Position numbers and translations under genes: made by a program. A stretch of DNA of 64,000 bases. Origin: Cunninghamia lanceolata. Taxonomy: Eukaryota; Streptophyta; Pinopsida; Cupressales; Cupressaceae. Where the stretch lies: NCBI GenBank assembly GCA_027924645.1, contig BSBN01000213.1:37202501-37266500 (forward strand). The letters are read 5' to 3'. The first letter of the stretch is position 1. The number at the start of each line of letters is the position of its first letter. The notes under the pieces are model-generated. The model was not told the DNA's origin. It worked only from the letters and a program-made list of their open reading frames with translations, and searched no databases. Of this stretch, positions 36,010 through 48,806 are shown in pieces.

Positions 36010-38332
36010 AAACAATTTGAACCACTAGTGTCATGCCATGTGTAGAGCTGGGATAGTACTTAATGCAATGACCCTCTTAATCCTTGGAAATATTTGAGGA
36101 CACGTGGTCATCAAGTGCAGCATCACAACTTTAGAAATAAGGTGAAATGGAAGGTTGCAATAGGAAGAAAGCTTAACACCTGTAAGAAGATGTTGCCATG
36201 TGGCATTATTTAATATGCAAATAAGGAACAATTAAGACAACGAGAAAAATAAGAGCTTATTTGAGATTCCTGGTACACATGGTCCAATAGCATATCAACG
36301 CGCCATTCATATAATTCATCAATGAGGAGGTTGCGCTAGGAAAAGTGCTTGCATTGAGAATATTTTATCAATAAAACAAGTGGGGACCACAGGCTCTAAA
36401 CAAGGCAATAGTTCAAAAGCGGTAAAGGGGTATAGTCATGTCATGATAACAAGGGGATTCACAAAGTGACTTAATTTATGTTGACCAGGAGAACAAGTCA
36501 CCACAAAAAGAGACACCAAGATGCAAGATTTGAAATTTAAATAGAGGCATCCGGAGGCAAGAAAAAATACCTACCAAAGAATAGAGAACCCTAGAATTTT
36601 ATAGAGACTAACACACTCTATGAAAATATTCCACTAGGGAGGGTTGAGTGTCTTTATTGTCATCAAAAAACATGTGAATATTAATGTGTGTGGCATGCGT
36701 ATCTGATGAACAATGCATGATTGATCCAAGCTTGTCAAACATATCACCTAACTACATCATCTTTAACCTTTGTAATCAAGTTCTTCAACCATGCATGTCT
36801 CACATGCCAAGAGAATAGATATGTCACATTGAAACACCTCTCTGCATCATAAAATAGTCACTCATTATTAGCAACATTACTTAGTGTAAATGATACGAGA
36901 ATGATATAATAAACATAAAAATACCACGTTCTAAGCAAAGATGAAATACCTAATAATTTTGATCTTAGGACCTACATCATCCACCATGAATGCATTGAGT
37001 CTCTATTCAATCTTCTTCAAATAAACTCTTTGGAGAAGAATGTGTGCATCTAATATGTAATATGGGATGCATAAGATCTAGACATAATGATCCATGCTAG
37101 AAGTAACCCCATATGCTTTGAGTCAAATGTAAGCAACATATACAACTAAAATTCTACTAATACACATAATATGATGGGTCAATATAATCCCTTAAATAAG
37201 TGTATACATTTTAGAAAAGAACCCAAATAAAAAATGCACAAAGAACCTTCATCATATTCATGCCAAACATAGAATCTATGGCCAATATGTTATTGTGACC
37301 ACACTAAACCATCTATTAAAGTTTGTCTCACATATAAATTTCTAAAATAAATACAATCTATCCATCTCCATTAACACCAATGGTATTGTATTCCTAATAT
37401 GTGAACCACTTGTTGGGACTGGACCATACCTACTATTGCACCAAATAAGCATCATTATCATCAAACATGTACCATGACAATCGTTCCTTTTACACTTAAT
37501 GTTTCCAATATATATGTCATGGTAAGGAAATAATTCTTGGATGTTTGCCCCTCAAATATAGTCAATTTTTCATACGTCATTTTCTTAGATGTTTTTGATG
37601 CACTACATCTATCGGCATGCCATGAAGCAACAACTCCACCTATTAATGTAATTTTTTACTGATAAATGAAACAAAGTATAACCTCATTCTAAAAATCATT
37701 GTTTTCTTAATCACAACAAGGTTTTCTTGCCTTATCTATGTGTTGAACCTAATAGCATCATAGCAATATATGGTCTAGCCTACGAACTGTGATTTGTGTG
37801 TTGAAATGACATGTGCAACTACATTTTGTATGTTTTCTACCAAGTCTGCTAGTCTCTTCTGATTTTGGCCTTAAAGTAGGATCAATAGGTGCAACATATA
37901 TTTCTCATTAGTCTTATGGTCCATACATGCACCAATATTTGAAAAACACATAAGAAACCTTCAAACTATAACTAGTGCAATCCACAATTATAACTATGAA
38001 TAATTATACAACCAATTGGTGATCTCCAAGAAGTTATCAATCTTGATTTTTCCACCCACCATAGGAGGGGGTTTCTTATTGCTATGACTAATATGGAAGT
38101 TTGTTGAATAGTAATCCTTCTTAATTTCCCCCAGTATGAAGTCTTCAAGTTTGTTAGCCTCAATCCAAGCTAAAAGGAAATGTTAGTCTTTGATGATCCC
38201 TGTACATCTCCTAAGAAAGATTATTGTAGGAAAATACACTAATGGGGGGTGTTGAATAGGAACATCCTATGATACAAGACCATTTAATTTCTATCTATAC
38301 AACAAGAACAAATACAAATTTCATATATATTT
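36010..38332. other. AT-rich sequence without recognisable content
   Basis: With 9197-9388 this is the target DNA of G3. No frame above about 66 codons, no repeat or terminal motif. Probably very old repeat sequence. Confidence 0.5.
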
Positions 38333-39804
38333 TGTAATGTCCCCTCCTTAGTCAGTATCAGTTGTCGAGGGGTTAGCCCATCATTTGACCCTCGTGGGCT
38401 AGCATTTCTATTTTGAGGGTCCTTTGTCAGCCGTTGCTCAATTAGATGGGGACATTGCTACTCTCCAGTGTTGTCTTGGATTTAGGTGTCGACTTCTGCA
38501 CATGTTATTTAGTTCTTTTTGAGAGACATACTATTTATAGTAAGTCATATTTACGGGGTTACTATTTATAGCAAGGCACTTGGACAGGTCTCAGATGCAG
38601 TGTTGACCTTTGTTTGGGTCTTTGCAATTGTTTCAGGACTCAGTGGTGTGTACTTACTATTTATAGTAAGTCAGCCATCAGGAGTTGCTATTTTTGGCAG
38701 GGTGCCTGATCATTCAGTGTTTGGCAGTTTTGACCTTGGTTTCAGTTGGCATAGCTAACTGATGGATTTTTAAGGAGATATTAATATTTTAATTTGTCAT
38801 TAATGATGTTAATTAAAAGTTTATAATATAAAGTTATATTTTGACTTTATATTAAGGGGGCCAATGACACATGATAAAGTGTAATTAATGATATTAATTT
38901 ATTATGGGCACAATAACCAAGGTATTGTTGAGGCAACAAAAAGCAAATAATAAAATATTATTTTAAAAGCCAAACAGGAATTTGGAAAGTCGTGCATGTT
39001 AATGAGGATATAAAATCTCTCAAAAACAAATCAACCTCATCCATTATGAGCACTTGACTTTGTGAAAAATTGGGAGAGCATTGGGGTTTGTGAATTTCAG
39101 ATCAATCAGCCATTGGAGAGTGTAAATTCTTCAATGTTGCAGCCATTTGAGGTGGTGAGAGATTCCACTGAAATTTGGCCTTTCAGGAGAGCTTAATGTT
39201 GAGTTGATTGTGCAAATTGATGAAGATTTCTAAGAGATTCAATAAATTTCAAATCTAATCAGCATTTATTGTGAGATCCATTAAATTTTGGGGCTACATT
39301 AATTATTTGGGCACACATTGTGGACAGGGTCGTACATGCATGCAGGTCGTACACTTCAGGTTGAGGTGTGGGACTTCTTTGGGTGAAACGCTTTCTTATT
39401 CTAGCTACATTCTCTTTCATGGTGGTCACTTAGGCAAGGAAAAAATTATGGAGGCAATTTTGAGTGAGGAAAATCAGCCATAGAAGCAGATTGAATCAAT
39501 TTTAGGGTCCTCCATTACATGCAATCAGAATTTCCAGATCTGAATATTATCTATCTCTCATACATTTCGGGTATGCATGTGCATTTATAATGTTTATAAG
39601 TATCTCTAATAAATAGATAAACAATTTCCAGCCATTAGTTTGCATTCTAGATTATAGTTTGAGTTATTGCAAGCAATTTTCATTTCCTAGTATATATTTT
39701 TTCCAAAACTCATAAAATACAAAAAAAGCAAAAAAACACAAAAATTCAAAAAATTGTATCAGCATCATCTAGTTTCAGCAGTGGAACCATCTGGGTTCAC
39801 TACA
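38333..39804 (+). repeat. 5' LTR of G1
   Basis: About 1472 bp, beginning TGTAATGTCCCC and ending CTACA just before the primer-binding site. It contains repeated ACTATTTATAGTAAG blocks (38.53-38.69 kb) that may be control elements. Confidence 0.8.
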
Positions 39805-39805
39805 G

Positions 39806-39817
39806 TGGTATCAAAGC
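39806..39817 (+). promoter_or_regulatory. Primer-binding site of G1
   Basis: TGGTATCAAAGC, one base different from the standard TGGTATCAGAGC (initiator tRNA-Met), 1 bp after the LTR. Confidence 0.85.
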
Positions 39818-39842
39818 ACAATTTCCTGCCAACCTATGGAAA

Positions 39843-41330
39843 GTGGTTTTACATGAACAGGAGGGATTATTTTATATCAGAGGTACAGGTCCCTGGAGAC
39901 CACCAGTTGTTCTAGAAGGGCAAACAGTATCAGCCATATTGGGTATTTATAGGTCAAGTTCAGGGATTAATAGAACACAATCAAGTAGTAGCAATAATAA
40001 TACAGGTATTATGGGTGACAGGAGAGGAAATAGTCCTCCTAGAAATGGAGGGGAAGATAATGAGGCAAATGAACCCAGAGACCTTCTAAGGGGTCTTCAT
40101 GCAGGGTAACAGGTGGTAGTGAGTGTGTTGCAGTAGCTTGCAGTGTCCATACAACAGCTTTCTATACCTCCTAGAGGGTCCAATCATGATCGAGAAGATT
40201 GTGCTAGTGCTTTTGGTACACCTAGAGAAAGAAGGTAACCTACCCACACTTTTGAGAGGTCTACACGTCCCACATTTGTGAGAAATGACCCTGAGGAGGA
40301 AGAGGAAGAAGGTGTATTCACTGATAATATTATGGTGATGCATGATGAGTGGGACTCATTGCCTCCAAGAGTGAAAGAACATTTGACTTTTGACTGTTAT
40401 ATGAGCCAAAAGAGAGAGCATAACAGGCCTAGGTATGATAGGAGACCAAGGAACCAAAACAGTGATCTTAAAAATGCAATCAGCAAATTTTCACTTCCAC
40501 CTTTTGATGGCAACGGTAAGGTGTTAGCTAGATCATGGATTAGTAAGATGGACACACTCGTGACACTTCATCCTATGTCAGAAGAAGAAGCAATTAAATT
40601 TGCAGCACTATGTATCTAGATGGAGTTGCCTATGAGTAGTGGCATCATGGGATGGAAACTTTGCAACATAATCTCATAACTACATATCAGAAGTTTGTTG
40701 ATAGATTGGTTGAGAGATTTGATAGAAAGGATCCTGAATTGTACTTAAGATATCTTGCATAGCTTAGGCAAATGGGCAGTTTGGAATCATACATAAGTGA
40801 ATTTCAGAAGCTTTCAGTCATGGTAACAGGTGTTTCAAAGAGGAGACTTGTTGTGCTATTTATTGAGGGGTTATATGAGCCTATGAGGGGTTGGATCAAG
40901 GAATTTGACCCTCCTACATTGCAAGAGGCTATGAGGAAAGCCCGCAGCATGGAACTTTCTACTCCATGCAACAAGTTCAATACCAAACCATCTACTTCAT
41001 CTAATGATAACAAATCAGCTTCAAAGAAACCAATGAATCTTGATCCAAAGAAGAAAGTTGCAGCACCTTTGGATAAGGAAACATTAAATGATTTGAGGAG
41101 AAGGAAACTATGTTTCTATTGTAAGGGGCCTTATGATGAAAAACATGATTGTCCTTTAAGGCCTAAGGGCAAAAATAGGTTAATGGAGTGGTTTTATGAG
41201 GATGAAGACCCTGCTGTTATGACAGAACAACCAGTTGATTATGAGGACAGTGGGGCTGAAAATGATGAACATGAAGTGGAAGATGAAGAAGAAACAAGTA
41301 TGGGTGAAGCCTACCTCTCTAGCATGCAAA
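39843..41330 (+). pseudogene. gag: G1 gag with zinc-binding motif
   Basis: The first part is disordered and charged. The capsid part reads FSLPPFDGNGKVLARSWISK, later (other frame) WWHHG, VDRLVERFDRKDPELYLRYL and YISEFQKLSVMVTGVSKRR, which is Retrotrans_gag. It continues in the frame of 40772-41647 to KLCFYCKGPYDEKHDC, the C-x2-C-x(n)-H-x-x-C motif of this gypsy group. A stop at 40617-40619 and TAG at 40760-40762 (ALRQM where AQLRQM is expected) break it. Confidence 0.85.
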
Positions 41331-41900
41331 AGGAAGGTTCTTTTTGTATGAGAGAGATTTTAGCAGGGCAAAAAGTTATCTCCTTACTTGACATAGGTGC
41401 AACACACAATTTCATAGATGCACGGTTAGTGGAGAGACGTGGTATTCAAACTCAAGAGTTTGAAGGTATTAGGGTCAAGGTTGCTGATGGCTACACTCTC
41501 AAGTGTGAGAGGATGATACCAGATCTACCGATGATATTAAACAACTATGAGTTTAAGGCAGATTTTTATGTAGTTAACATGGGGGATACTAATGTAGTAC
41601 TTGGCATGAAGTGGCTTCATACAATTGGAGAGTTTACTCAACCTTAGAGACATGGAGATGAAATTTTAGGCTGATGGGCAAAATCATGTACTAAAAGCCA
41701 TAAGGGACATCAACTTCAAGATTATTTCATTCAGACGGATGGAGAGGTTGATTAGTCATGACATAGTGGAATGGGCAACAGAATGTAGATTGATGCCTAC
41801 TCACGATGAGCAACAAAAACTTGCCTATCATCTGGATATACAGGAGCTCAGAACTAAACATGCTAAGGCGTTAGTGATATACCACCTGGTAGACCTCCAG
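41331..41900 (+). pseudogene. pol: G1 aspartic protease
   Basis: VISLLDIGATHNFIDARLVE is the gypsy retropepsin active site with the usual Ser changed to Ile (LDSGATHNF to LDIGATHNF). FEGIRVKVADGYTLKCERMI and VVLGMKWLHTIGE are the remaining conserved blocks. Frame breaks at about 41647. Confidence 0.85.
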
Positions 41901-42889
41901 ACCGAGGTATAGAGCACATTATTGAGTTGGAAGAGGGTACAAAGCCTGTTATGATCACACCTTACTAGCACCCAAAGTGCTTAAAAGATGAAATTGAAAA
42001 AACTATCAAGGAACTTCTAGCTATGGGTCACATAAGGCCGAGTAAGTCTCCTTTTGCTTCTTCAATTGTATTGGTAAAAAAGAAGGATAGATCACTCAGA
42101 ATGTGCATTGATTACTGGGTTTTGAATAGAAGAACAATAAAGAACAGGTATCCGATCCCTCCCATAGATGAGCTTCTAGATGAGTTACATGGAGCATGTT
42201 TCTTCTCCAAGATTGATCTGAGGTCGGGTTACCACTAACTTAGGGTCAGGGAACAAGATGTCGAGAAGACTACATTTAGATGTCATTGTGGGCATTATGA
42301 GTTCTTGGTTATGCCATTTGGCTTAACCAATGTGCCAGCTACTTTCCAGTCTACAATGAACAGAGTCTTCCATTCTCAGTTAAGGAGATATGTTCTGGTG
42401 TTCTTTGACAATATACTGGTGTATAGTAGATCTTGGGAGGAGTACTTAGCTCATCTAGATACCATCTTAGGCATACTTGACAGGGAGTCCTTATATGCCA
42501 AAGAGTCTAAGTGTGCATTAGGGATGACAGAACTGTTATATTTGGGACATATTATTAGTGCAGAGGGGGTACGCATGGATCCTAATAAGATTCATGCTAT
42601 TCTGGATTGGCCTGTTCTAGAAAATTTGACACAACTCAGAGGATTTCTTGGATTGTGTGCCTTCTATCATCAGATTGTCAGTGGGTTTTCTCAGCATGCT
42701 GCACCACTCACAGATCTAACCCAGAAGGGGGATTTTATATGGACTCCTCAGGCACATGAGTACTTTGAGAAGTTCAAGATTCTGATGACTACTTGCCCAG
42801 TCCTTGCTTTACCTGATTTCACCAGGCTTTTTGAGTTACACTGTGATGCTTCAGGAGTGGGCATCAGTGCTGTGCTTATGCAGGCTTAA
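41870..42889 (+). pseudogene. pol: G1 reverse transcriptase
   Basis: Blocks in order: [88 protein letters not shown] and VLVFFDNILVYSRSWEEYLA. The catalytic pair is changed from FFDD to FFDN, so the enzyme would be inactive even without the stops (TAG 41966-41968, TAA 42236-42238). The thumb/connection part to LDIGLCAFYHQIV-like sequence follows. Confidence 0.9.
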
Positions 42890-43200
42890 GCACCCCATAT
42901 CTTTCAAGAGTAGAAAACTCAGAGGGCCAGAGTTGAGCTACAATATATATGACAAGGAAATGTTAGCCATCATGCACGTGTTGGCTAAGTTTAGGCAATA
43001 TTTGGTTGGCAGTCAATTTTGTGTCAAAATTGATCATAATAGCCTGAGGCATTTCCTTGGATAGAGGGACTTGAATGAACGAAAACAAAAGTGGGTGAGC
43101 AAGTTGTAGTCTTATGACTTTGACATCTCCTATGTCAAAGGTACACAGAACATTGTTGATGACGCATTATCACATCGTCCCCACTTGAAGTCCATGGCAG
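42780..43200 (+). pseudogene. pol: G1 RNase H domain
   Basis: FELHCDASGVGISAVLMQ holds the first catalytic Asp; after a frameshift, PISFKSRKLRGPELSYNIYD, KEMLAIMHVLAKFRQYL and VKIDHNSLRHFLG follow. TAG stops at 43062-43064 and 43107-43109 fall where G1 relatives have Gln (the G2 copy has SKLQAYDF at the second). Confidence 0.85.
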
Positions 43201-44264
43201 AGATTTCAGAGGACTGGAGGCACTTGATTATAGCTGAGTATGCCAAGAACCCATGGGCTTCTAGCATTATTGATTGGACTATTCAGGACAACAGGTACTC
43301 TCTTGTGAATGAATTCATCATTTACAAGGAGAGGATATATTTACTCCCAGGATTGGATGTGAAGAACAAAGTGTTGAGAACCTTCCATGATTCACCTTTA
43401 GCTGGACATCCCGGGTACTATAAGACTTACAGACAGGTACGGGAAAGATTCACATGGAAAGGTCTCAAGACTGATGTTCTTCGTTATGTTAGAGAGTGCT
43501 CTATTTGTTAGCAGAACAAACAAGAGCACACATTTCCAGCAAGATTGCTTTAGCCGCTTCCTATTCCTGAGAGGAAGTGGGAATGTTTATCTATGGACTT
43601 CATTACGGGCTTGCCAAAAGCCCAGGGCAGAGATGGTTTATACGTAGTGGTTGATCGGCTGAGAAAATATGCACACTTCTTTCCGATTACTACTACATAC
43701 ACAGCTATATAGATAGTAGATTTATTCTTCCGTGAGGTATTCAGATTACATGGGTTACCTCAGAGTATCATCAGTGATGAAGATAGTCAGTTCATGAGCC
43801 ACTTTTGGCAGGAGTTATTTCACTTATGTGGGACTGAGCTTACTCCGAGTACGAGTTACCACCTGTAGACTGACGGGCAAACTGAGATAGTGAATAAATG
43901 GGTGGAGGAATACTTGCGGAACTATATCTCGGGGCAGCAGAGAGCTTGGGTAAAGTGGATACACTTATGTGAGTACTGCTATAATTCCACTTACCACATG
44001 ACTATACAGATGACACCATTTAGGGAATTATATGGCTATGATGCGCCTAGCTTCCTCGATTTGTTGTTCAACGATAGTAGGGTGCCTAGTGCTGGTGATC
44101 TACTGCAGGAGAACTAGGACATTATGTGAGCACTTCGTGAAAATATACAGAGGGCACAAAATCAGCAAAAGCAGTATGCTGATCAGAGGTGAGTTGGGTG
44201 ATCATTTGAGGTCGGTGATATGGTGTACCTTATGCTGCAACCCTATAGGCAATCTACTCTATAA
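43185..44264 (+). pseudogene. pol: G1 integrase
   Basis: Zinc-binding part HDSPLAGHPGYYKTYRQVRE and VRECSIC, core SMDFITGLPKAQGRDGLYVV, ISDEDSQFMSHFWQELF and TDGQTEIVNKWVEEYLRNY, then YNSTYHMTIQMTPFRELYGY. TAG stops at 43509, 43551, 43710, 43866 and 44115 replace Gln; four of these Gln are present in the G2 integrase in the same window. The sequence is cut at about 44264 by the G2 LTR. Confidence 0.9.
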
Positions 44265-45478
44265 TGAGCCAAACTTAAAAATAACATTTCACATCAGGTC
44301 TAAAAATGAATTTAAATATCTTCACCAATTTTGCATCAAATTTGACGAAACTAGCTAGCTAGTCTTACTCAGGATTAACACCTAAAGTATGAAACTTTAC
44401 CAAAATATTTTTTGATTGATTTATAATGTAAATAACATGTTATTAGATCTATAATACTAATTTTCAGCAGCAACAAATAATAGAACTTCGAACAACAAGA
44501 TTTGGGCAAAACCCACAAAAACTGCCAACACTGTCAATCACTGAAATACACCCAAAACTGATATTGTTTGATTTTCAGATGGAAAGTGCATGAAATATGA
44601 TTTGATACCATTAAAGTAATAGAAGAAAACACCTACAACACTCAGCATCAAACTACACAACCAAATCTTCACAACAAGCTGAAATACACATTGTGTATTC
44701 TGACCCACAAAGCCAAAATCAACACAACACTACCCACAACTTCCAATACTGATCTCTGAAATTAGAAAATGGAAATCTACAGCTACTATACAGCAAACCA
44801 AAGGAAATAACAACATCAACTCTTCCCAGCACTTCTGGAACTACCACGGCAACACAAGAAGACCTGCACACACAAACAATGGAAACAGTCGGAAACTACT
44901 TAATCCTTGAAGCTTTGTGCAACCTCTGGATGAAGTTACTCCTTGTGATCAAAGGGTTTGCATCCTTTGGCCACCTGAAACTCATGGGTTTTCATCCACA
45001 AGCCTCTTTACTCCAATGGGTTTTCGTTCAGTGAAGCCACAATCTGCAAATCTGCAAGTTTGAGAGAAAATATCAAATCAACAACAGCCCCAAATCACCA
45101 AAATTACATATTTTGTATCAATATTTCATGGGAGAGAGGGAAATCCAAGATTCCCACATTTTTCTTTGATTCCTTTCTATTTTGGGGTATGACAGTTGTC
45201 ATAAGCTGTCATACATTGTCATAAAATTCCCCGCCACTTGTGATTTACCAAGATTTTTGAAATCTTCATGCAAATTGACAACTCACCAAACCCAATGCCC
45301 CTTTTTGAGTCTCAAAATATTTAATTTAATATTTAATTATCCTCTTGAAATAGATATTAGTTGGACAATATTAAATATTAAATATTTATTCTTCCTATGC
45401 TTGCCCAATTAACCCATGGAAGAATAAGATGGGTTAATATTGACCATTAATTAATTATTTTAGAAAGGGGACATGACA
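44265..45478 (-). repeat. 3' LTR of G2
   Basis: About 1.21 kb. On the minus strand it begins TGTCATGTCCCC after a purine-rich tract and ends TTTGGCTCA, where the broken G1 integrase region resumes. The lower end is set by TG and the G1 break and may be off by a few bases. Confidence 0.75.
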
Positions 45479-45492
45479 GTCCTCCCTCCTAG
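45479..45492 (-). other. Polypurine tract of G2
   Basis: Minus strand CTAGGAGGGAGGAC lies directly upstream of the 3' LTR, the expected place for plus-strand priming. Confidence 0.7.
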
Positions 45493-45704
45493 AAATTGCT
45501 TGTCCTCGAGCAATGCAAGTTTGGATGGTCAAGAATTTCTGGTCCTTCCCATGTTGCATCTTCCACTGGCAAATTCTTCCATTTGATCAAATATTCTGAA
45601 ATGCTCCTGTTCCTCAATCTTTTATCCCTCGTTTCCAAAATCTTTTCAAGTATCAAAATCAACTTCCCTTCATCATCCAAAGGTGGTAAATTAGATGAAG
45701 GCAC
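45489..45704 (-). pseudogene. pol: G2 chromodomain
   Basis: Contains ILETRDKRLRNRSISEYLIK and WKNLPVEDATWE, the chromodomain pattern (I...R.......YL.KW...P...ATWE) at the C-terminus of chromovirus integrases, which targets integration to particular chromatin. It is followed by LHC and, in another frame, LEDKQFLGGRT, the usual end of this polyprotein. The frame is separated from the integrase by one break near 45705. Confidence 0.88.
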
Positions 45705-47072
45705 AATTTGCTATCCAAGGACCTTCTTCAAACAAGAAATGTGAAATACATTATGTATCCTGCTGTTTGGAGGAAGCTCCAACTCATAAGCTACCTCACT
45801 AATTTTTTTGATGATCCTGTAAGGCCCAAAGAACTTAGGCTTAAGCTTTTTAGCCCCACTCTTCTTCAAAGAGCTTTGTTTATATGGCTTCAATCTAAGA
45901 AATACCAAGTCTCCCACCTCAAAAAATCTTTCTGTTCTCTTCCTATCTGCATATATCTTTTGTTGGTTTTGTGCTTGCCTCAAGTTATCTTTTAGTGACC
46001 TTATGAGCTCTTGACTATGATTAATAAGATCACTAGCTGCAGATACTCTGCTGTATGTAAATATCAAATCAACAAAAGAAAGTGCATCATAACCATAAAG
46101 AGATCGAAATGGAGGCATACCAATTGACATATGATGTGATGTATTGTAACAATATTCTCCCAAGTGCAACCATTTGACCCAAGTAGTTTGCTGATCTTAA
46201 ACATAATTCCTCAAATACCCCTCTATCCACTTGTTAACAATTTCTATTTGTCCATCTGTTTGTGGATGGTCACTTGTGCTTGGTGTGAGCTCTGTTCCTG
46301 TCAAGTGAAATAGTTCCTTCCAAAAAGAACTAAGGAACCTACTATCTCTGTCACTAACAATGTTCTTTGGCAAACCATGCAGCTTAAATATCTCTTTGAA
46401 AAACAACTCTGCTACTTGAGGAGCCTTAAACTCTGAAGTGATGGGAAAGAAATGAGCATACTTTGTTAATCTATCCACCACCACATATATACAATCCTTA
46501 CCTTGTACCTTGGGAAGTCCTGTGATAAAGTCCATGGAAATGCTCTCCCATTTCTGTTTAGGAATTAGAAGCGGTTGTAGGAGACCTGCAGGAAAAATCT
46601 GTTCACCTTTGTTCCTTTGGCAAGTCATATACTTTTTGATATGCTTGTGGACATCCTCTTTCAGACCTTTCCAATAAAATCTATCATGGATCTGCCTGTA
46701 TGTTTTGAAGTAACCTTGATGACCAGCCAAGGGAGTGTCATGGAAAGCTCTTAAAATCTTTTCCTTGATTTTTGATTCAGGAACAAGGAAAATTTGGTTC
46801 TTGCAATAAATCAGTCCATCATGCACTATATACTTATAATCTTCTACTAAATAATCCAATACATTAGATGCAAAAGTATTTTTGACATATTCAGCAATGA
46901 TAGAATCTTTCCACTCTGCAGAAATAGAAGATAATGAACACAAAGTTGGCTTCCTAGAAAGTGCATCTGCTACCACATTTCTTTTACCCTTCATATATTC
47001 TATTTCAAAATCATATGCCTGCAGCTTGCTTACCCACCTTTGTTGGTGATCATTCAAATTTTTTTTTATCAA
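45705..47072 (-). pseudogene. pol: G2 integrase
   Basis: Two frames (47072-46197 and 46169-45711) separated by one TAA stop. The zinc-binding part has HDTPLAGHQGYFKTYRQIHD and YMTCQRNKGE; the core has SMDFITGLPKVQGKDCIYVV, VSDRDSRFLSSFWKELF and TDGQIEIVNKWIEGYLRNY, giving the D-D-E set; then YNTSHHMSIGMPPFRSLYGY and the C-terminal GPYRIIKKISEVAYELELP. Almost full length and far better preserved than G1. Confidence 0.92.
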
Positions 47073-47539
47073 GGAAATACTTCAAACTATTATGATCAGT
47101 TTTCACAACAAATTTCACACACACAAGATATTGTCTGAACTTCTCTAGTGCATGCATAATTGCCAACATTTCCTAGTCAGAAATGTGATGTTTTTTCTAG
47201 ATTGTTTAGCTTCCTACTCTCAAAAGCAATTGGATGTCCCCTTTGAGTTAGGACAGCCCCAACACCTTCACCCAAAGCATCACATTCAACTACAAAAGGC
47301 AATGAAAAATCAGGAATAGCAAGCACAGGGCATGAACTCATTACCTCCTTAAACTTGTCAAAAGTTTTCTAAGCTTCTTCAGACCATGCAAAGGCTCCCT
47401 TCTTAGTCAAATCTATTAATGGAACAACAAGATGAGAAAAACCTTTTATAAACATCCTATAATAGCAACATAGCCCAAAGATTCCCTTCAACTGTGTAAG
47501 ATTTGTAGGTGGAGGCCAATCAAGTATTGCTTGAATCTT
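47073..47539 (-). pseudogene. pol: G2 RNase H and connection
   Basis: In shifting frames on the minus strand: [60 protein letters not shown] and [10 protein letters not shown]. Several stops, including TAG where DKQKIQ is expected near 47540. Confidence 0.8.
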
Positions 47540-47813
47540 CTATTTATCTACTTGAACGCCCTTAGAACTTATGACATATCCCAAGTAAAGAATTTTAGTT
47601 AATCCAAACTCACATTTGGACAACTTAGCATAGAAAGATTGCTGCTCCAAAAGACCCAAAACTGTATCTAAATGTTCCAAGTGTTCCTTCCAAGTTTTAC
47701 TGTAGATCAATATATCATCAAATAAAACCAAGACAAACTTCTTGAGTTGCTTGCTAAATGCCTTGTTCATGCATGATTGGAAAGTTGTTGGTGCATTAGT
47801 GAGGCCAAAGGGC
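47540..47813 (-). pseudogene. pol: G2 reverse transcriptase, second half
   Basis: PFGLTNAPTTFQSCMNKAFS, then VLVLFDDILIYSKTWKEHLE with an intact FDD catalytic motif, and FGLTKILYLGYVISSKGVQV. The first half continues beyond element D at 48811. Confidence 0.9.
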
Positions 47814-47817
47814 ACGA
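47814..47817. other. 4-bp target duplication ACGA, left copy (element D)
   Basis: ACGA here against ATGA at 48807-48810, one C/T difference in a CpG. Confidence 0.55.
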
Positions 47818-48806
47818 GGGTGATGCCACAATAGTGGGTTACACTTTTTAGCCAAAGTTGAGATTGAAATGAACATTTTGAAAAAAATCTTCACTTTCGG
47901 ACACCTATAGTTGCTAAACCGTGAGGAATTTGAAGATGATGTAAACTAATGATTTGTCACATTTTGTCTGTAGATTCTAAATATATATATTTTAAAATTT
48001 TTTGGAATCAAATTATATTTTCTTTTCCATCTCCTTCAATAACTAGTTTCTAACAGTAAACAACATTTTTAAAGAGTGACGTGTACTGTGTAAAACATAA
48101 CTTTTTTCTATGAAGGATAAAATTCTAATTTTTTTGAATTTAGATTTGTAACTACGATATCTAGAGGATGCATTTGGTTTCATAATGTTTTATTGAATAG
48201 TTTCTTTTAATTAACTTTTGAAGTCAAACCAATTACAATTTAGACATAGGTGTACTGTGTAAAGCATAACTTTTTTGTATGTATCAGAATTCAATTTTTT
48301 TTTGTTGGAATAAGGACATCAATACCTAGAGGACACATATTTTTTAGAATTTTATTTCTATATTTTCCTATTTTTTCGTATGTATGAAACAGAGACCTTG
48401 ATGTTCATTAAAAAACCCACATTCATAAGAAATAAAAAATGAATATAATAATCAAATTAAATATATTTAAAATTTTACTTTTTGGGAAGCTTATAATAAG
48501 GACTACATACTTACAAAACATAAAATTTTAAATGAATTCATTTGATCCCCCAATAGGTAAATCAAAAGTGGTTTTTTATCAGCATTTTGATAGGTGTAGA
48601 GGAGACTCCATGACATGTATGGTTTAAAACTAGCGGGGTTCAATCCAAGGGGGTTTGATCTAAGGGGGTTTGATCAAACCCTATTCAATTACAATCCTTT
48701 ATATGGAACCTTTCAAGGCTTAAATCATTATATTTTATAAAAATATGTGATTTCAGCAAAAATCAGGATGTCCCAGAAAGTGTAACCCATTATTGTGGCA
48801 GCACCC
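47818..48806. mobile_element. Element D, 989-bp non-coding TIR transposon in G2 reverse transcriptase
   Basis: The left end GGGTGATGCCACAATAGTGG and the right end (reverse complement GGGTGCTGCCACAATAATGG) form inverted repeats of about 33 bp that extend through GTTACACTTT. The interior is AT-rich without coding frames. It sits exactly between the FEFLIM and PFGLTN motifs of the G2 reverse transcriptase, so its ends are fixed to within a base or so. A GGG start and a 4-bp TCAT-type duplication are shared with element A, but the rest of the TIR is different. Confidence 0.82.

Larger units (their letters stand above)
38333..44264 (+). mobile_element. Ty3/gypsy element G1 (chromovirus-like), interrupted by G2
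   Basis: 5' LTR, primer-binding site, gag, protease, reverse transcriptase, RNase H and integrase follow in gypsy order on the plus strand, all with stop codons. The sequence stops inside the segment after integrase (VYLMLQPYRQSTL is readable at about 44220-44259), where the 3' LTR of G2 begins, so G2 inserted here. The 3' LTR of G1 is outside the window. Confidence 0.88.

Noticed and set aside
36010..38332. Possible host gene between G3 and G1
   Set aside because: Only short frames, no splice-compatible chain, no domain.
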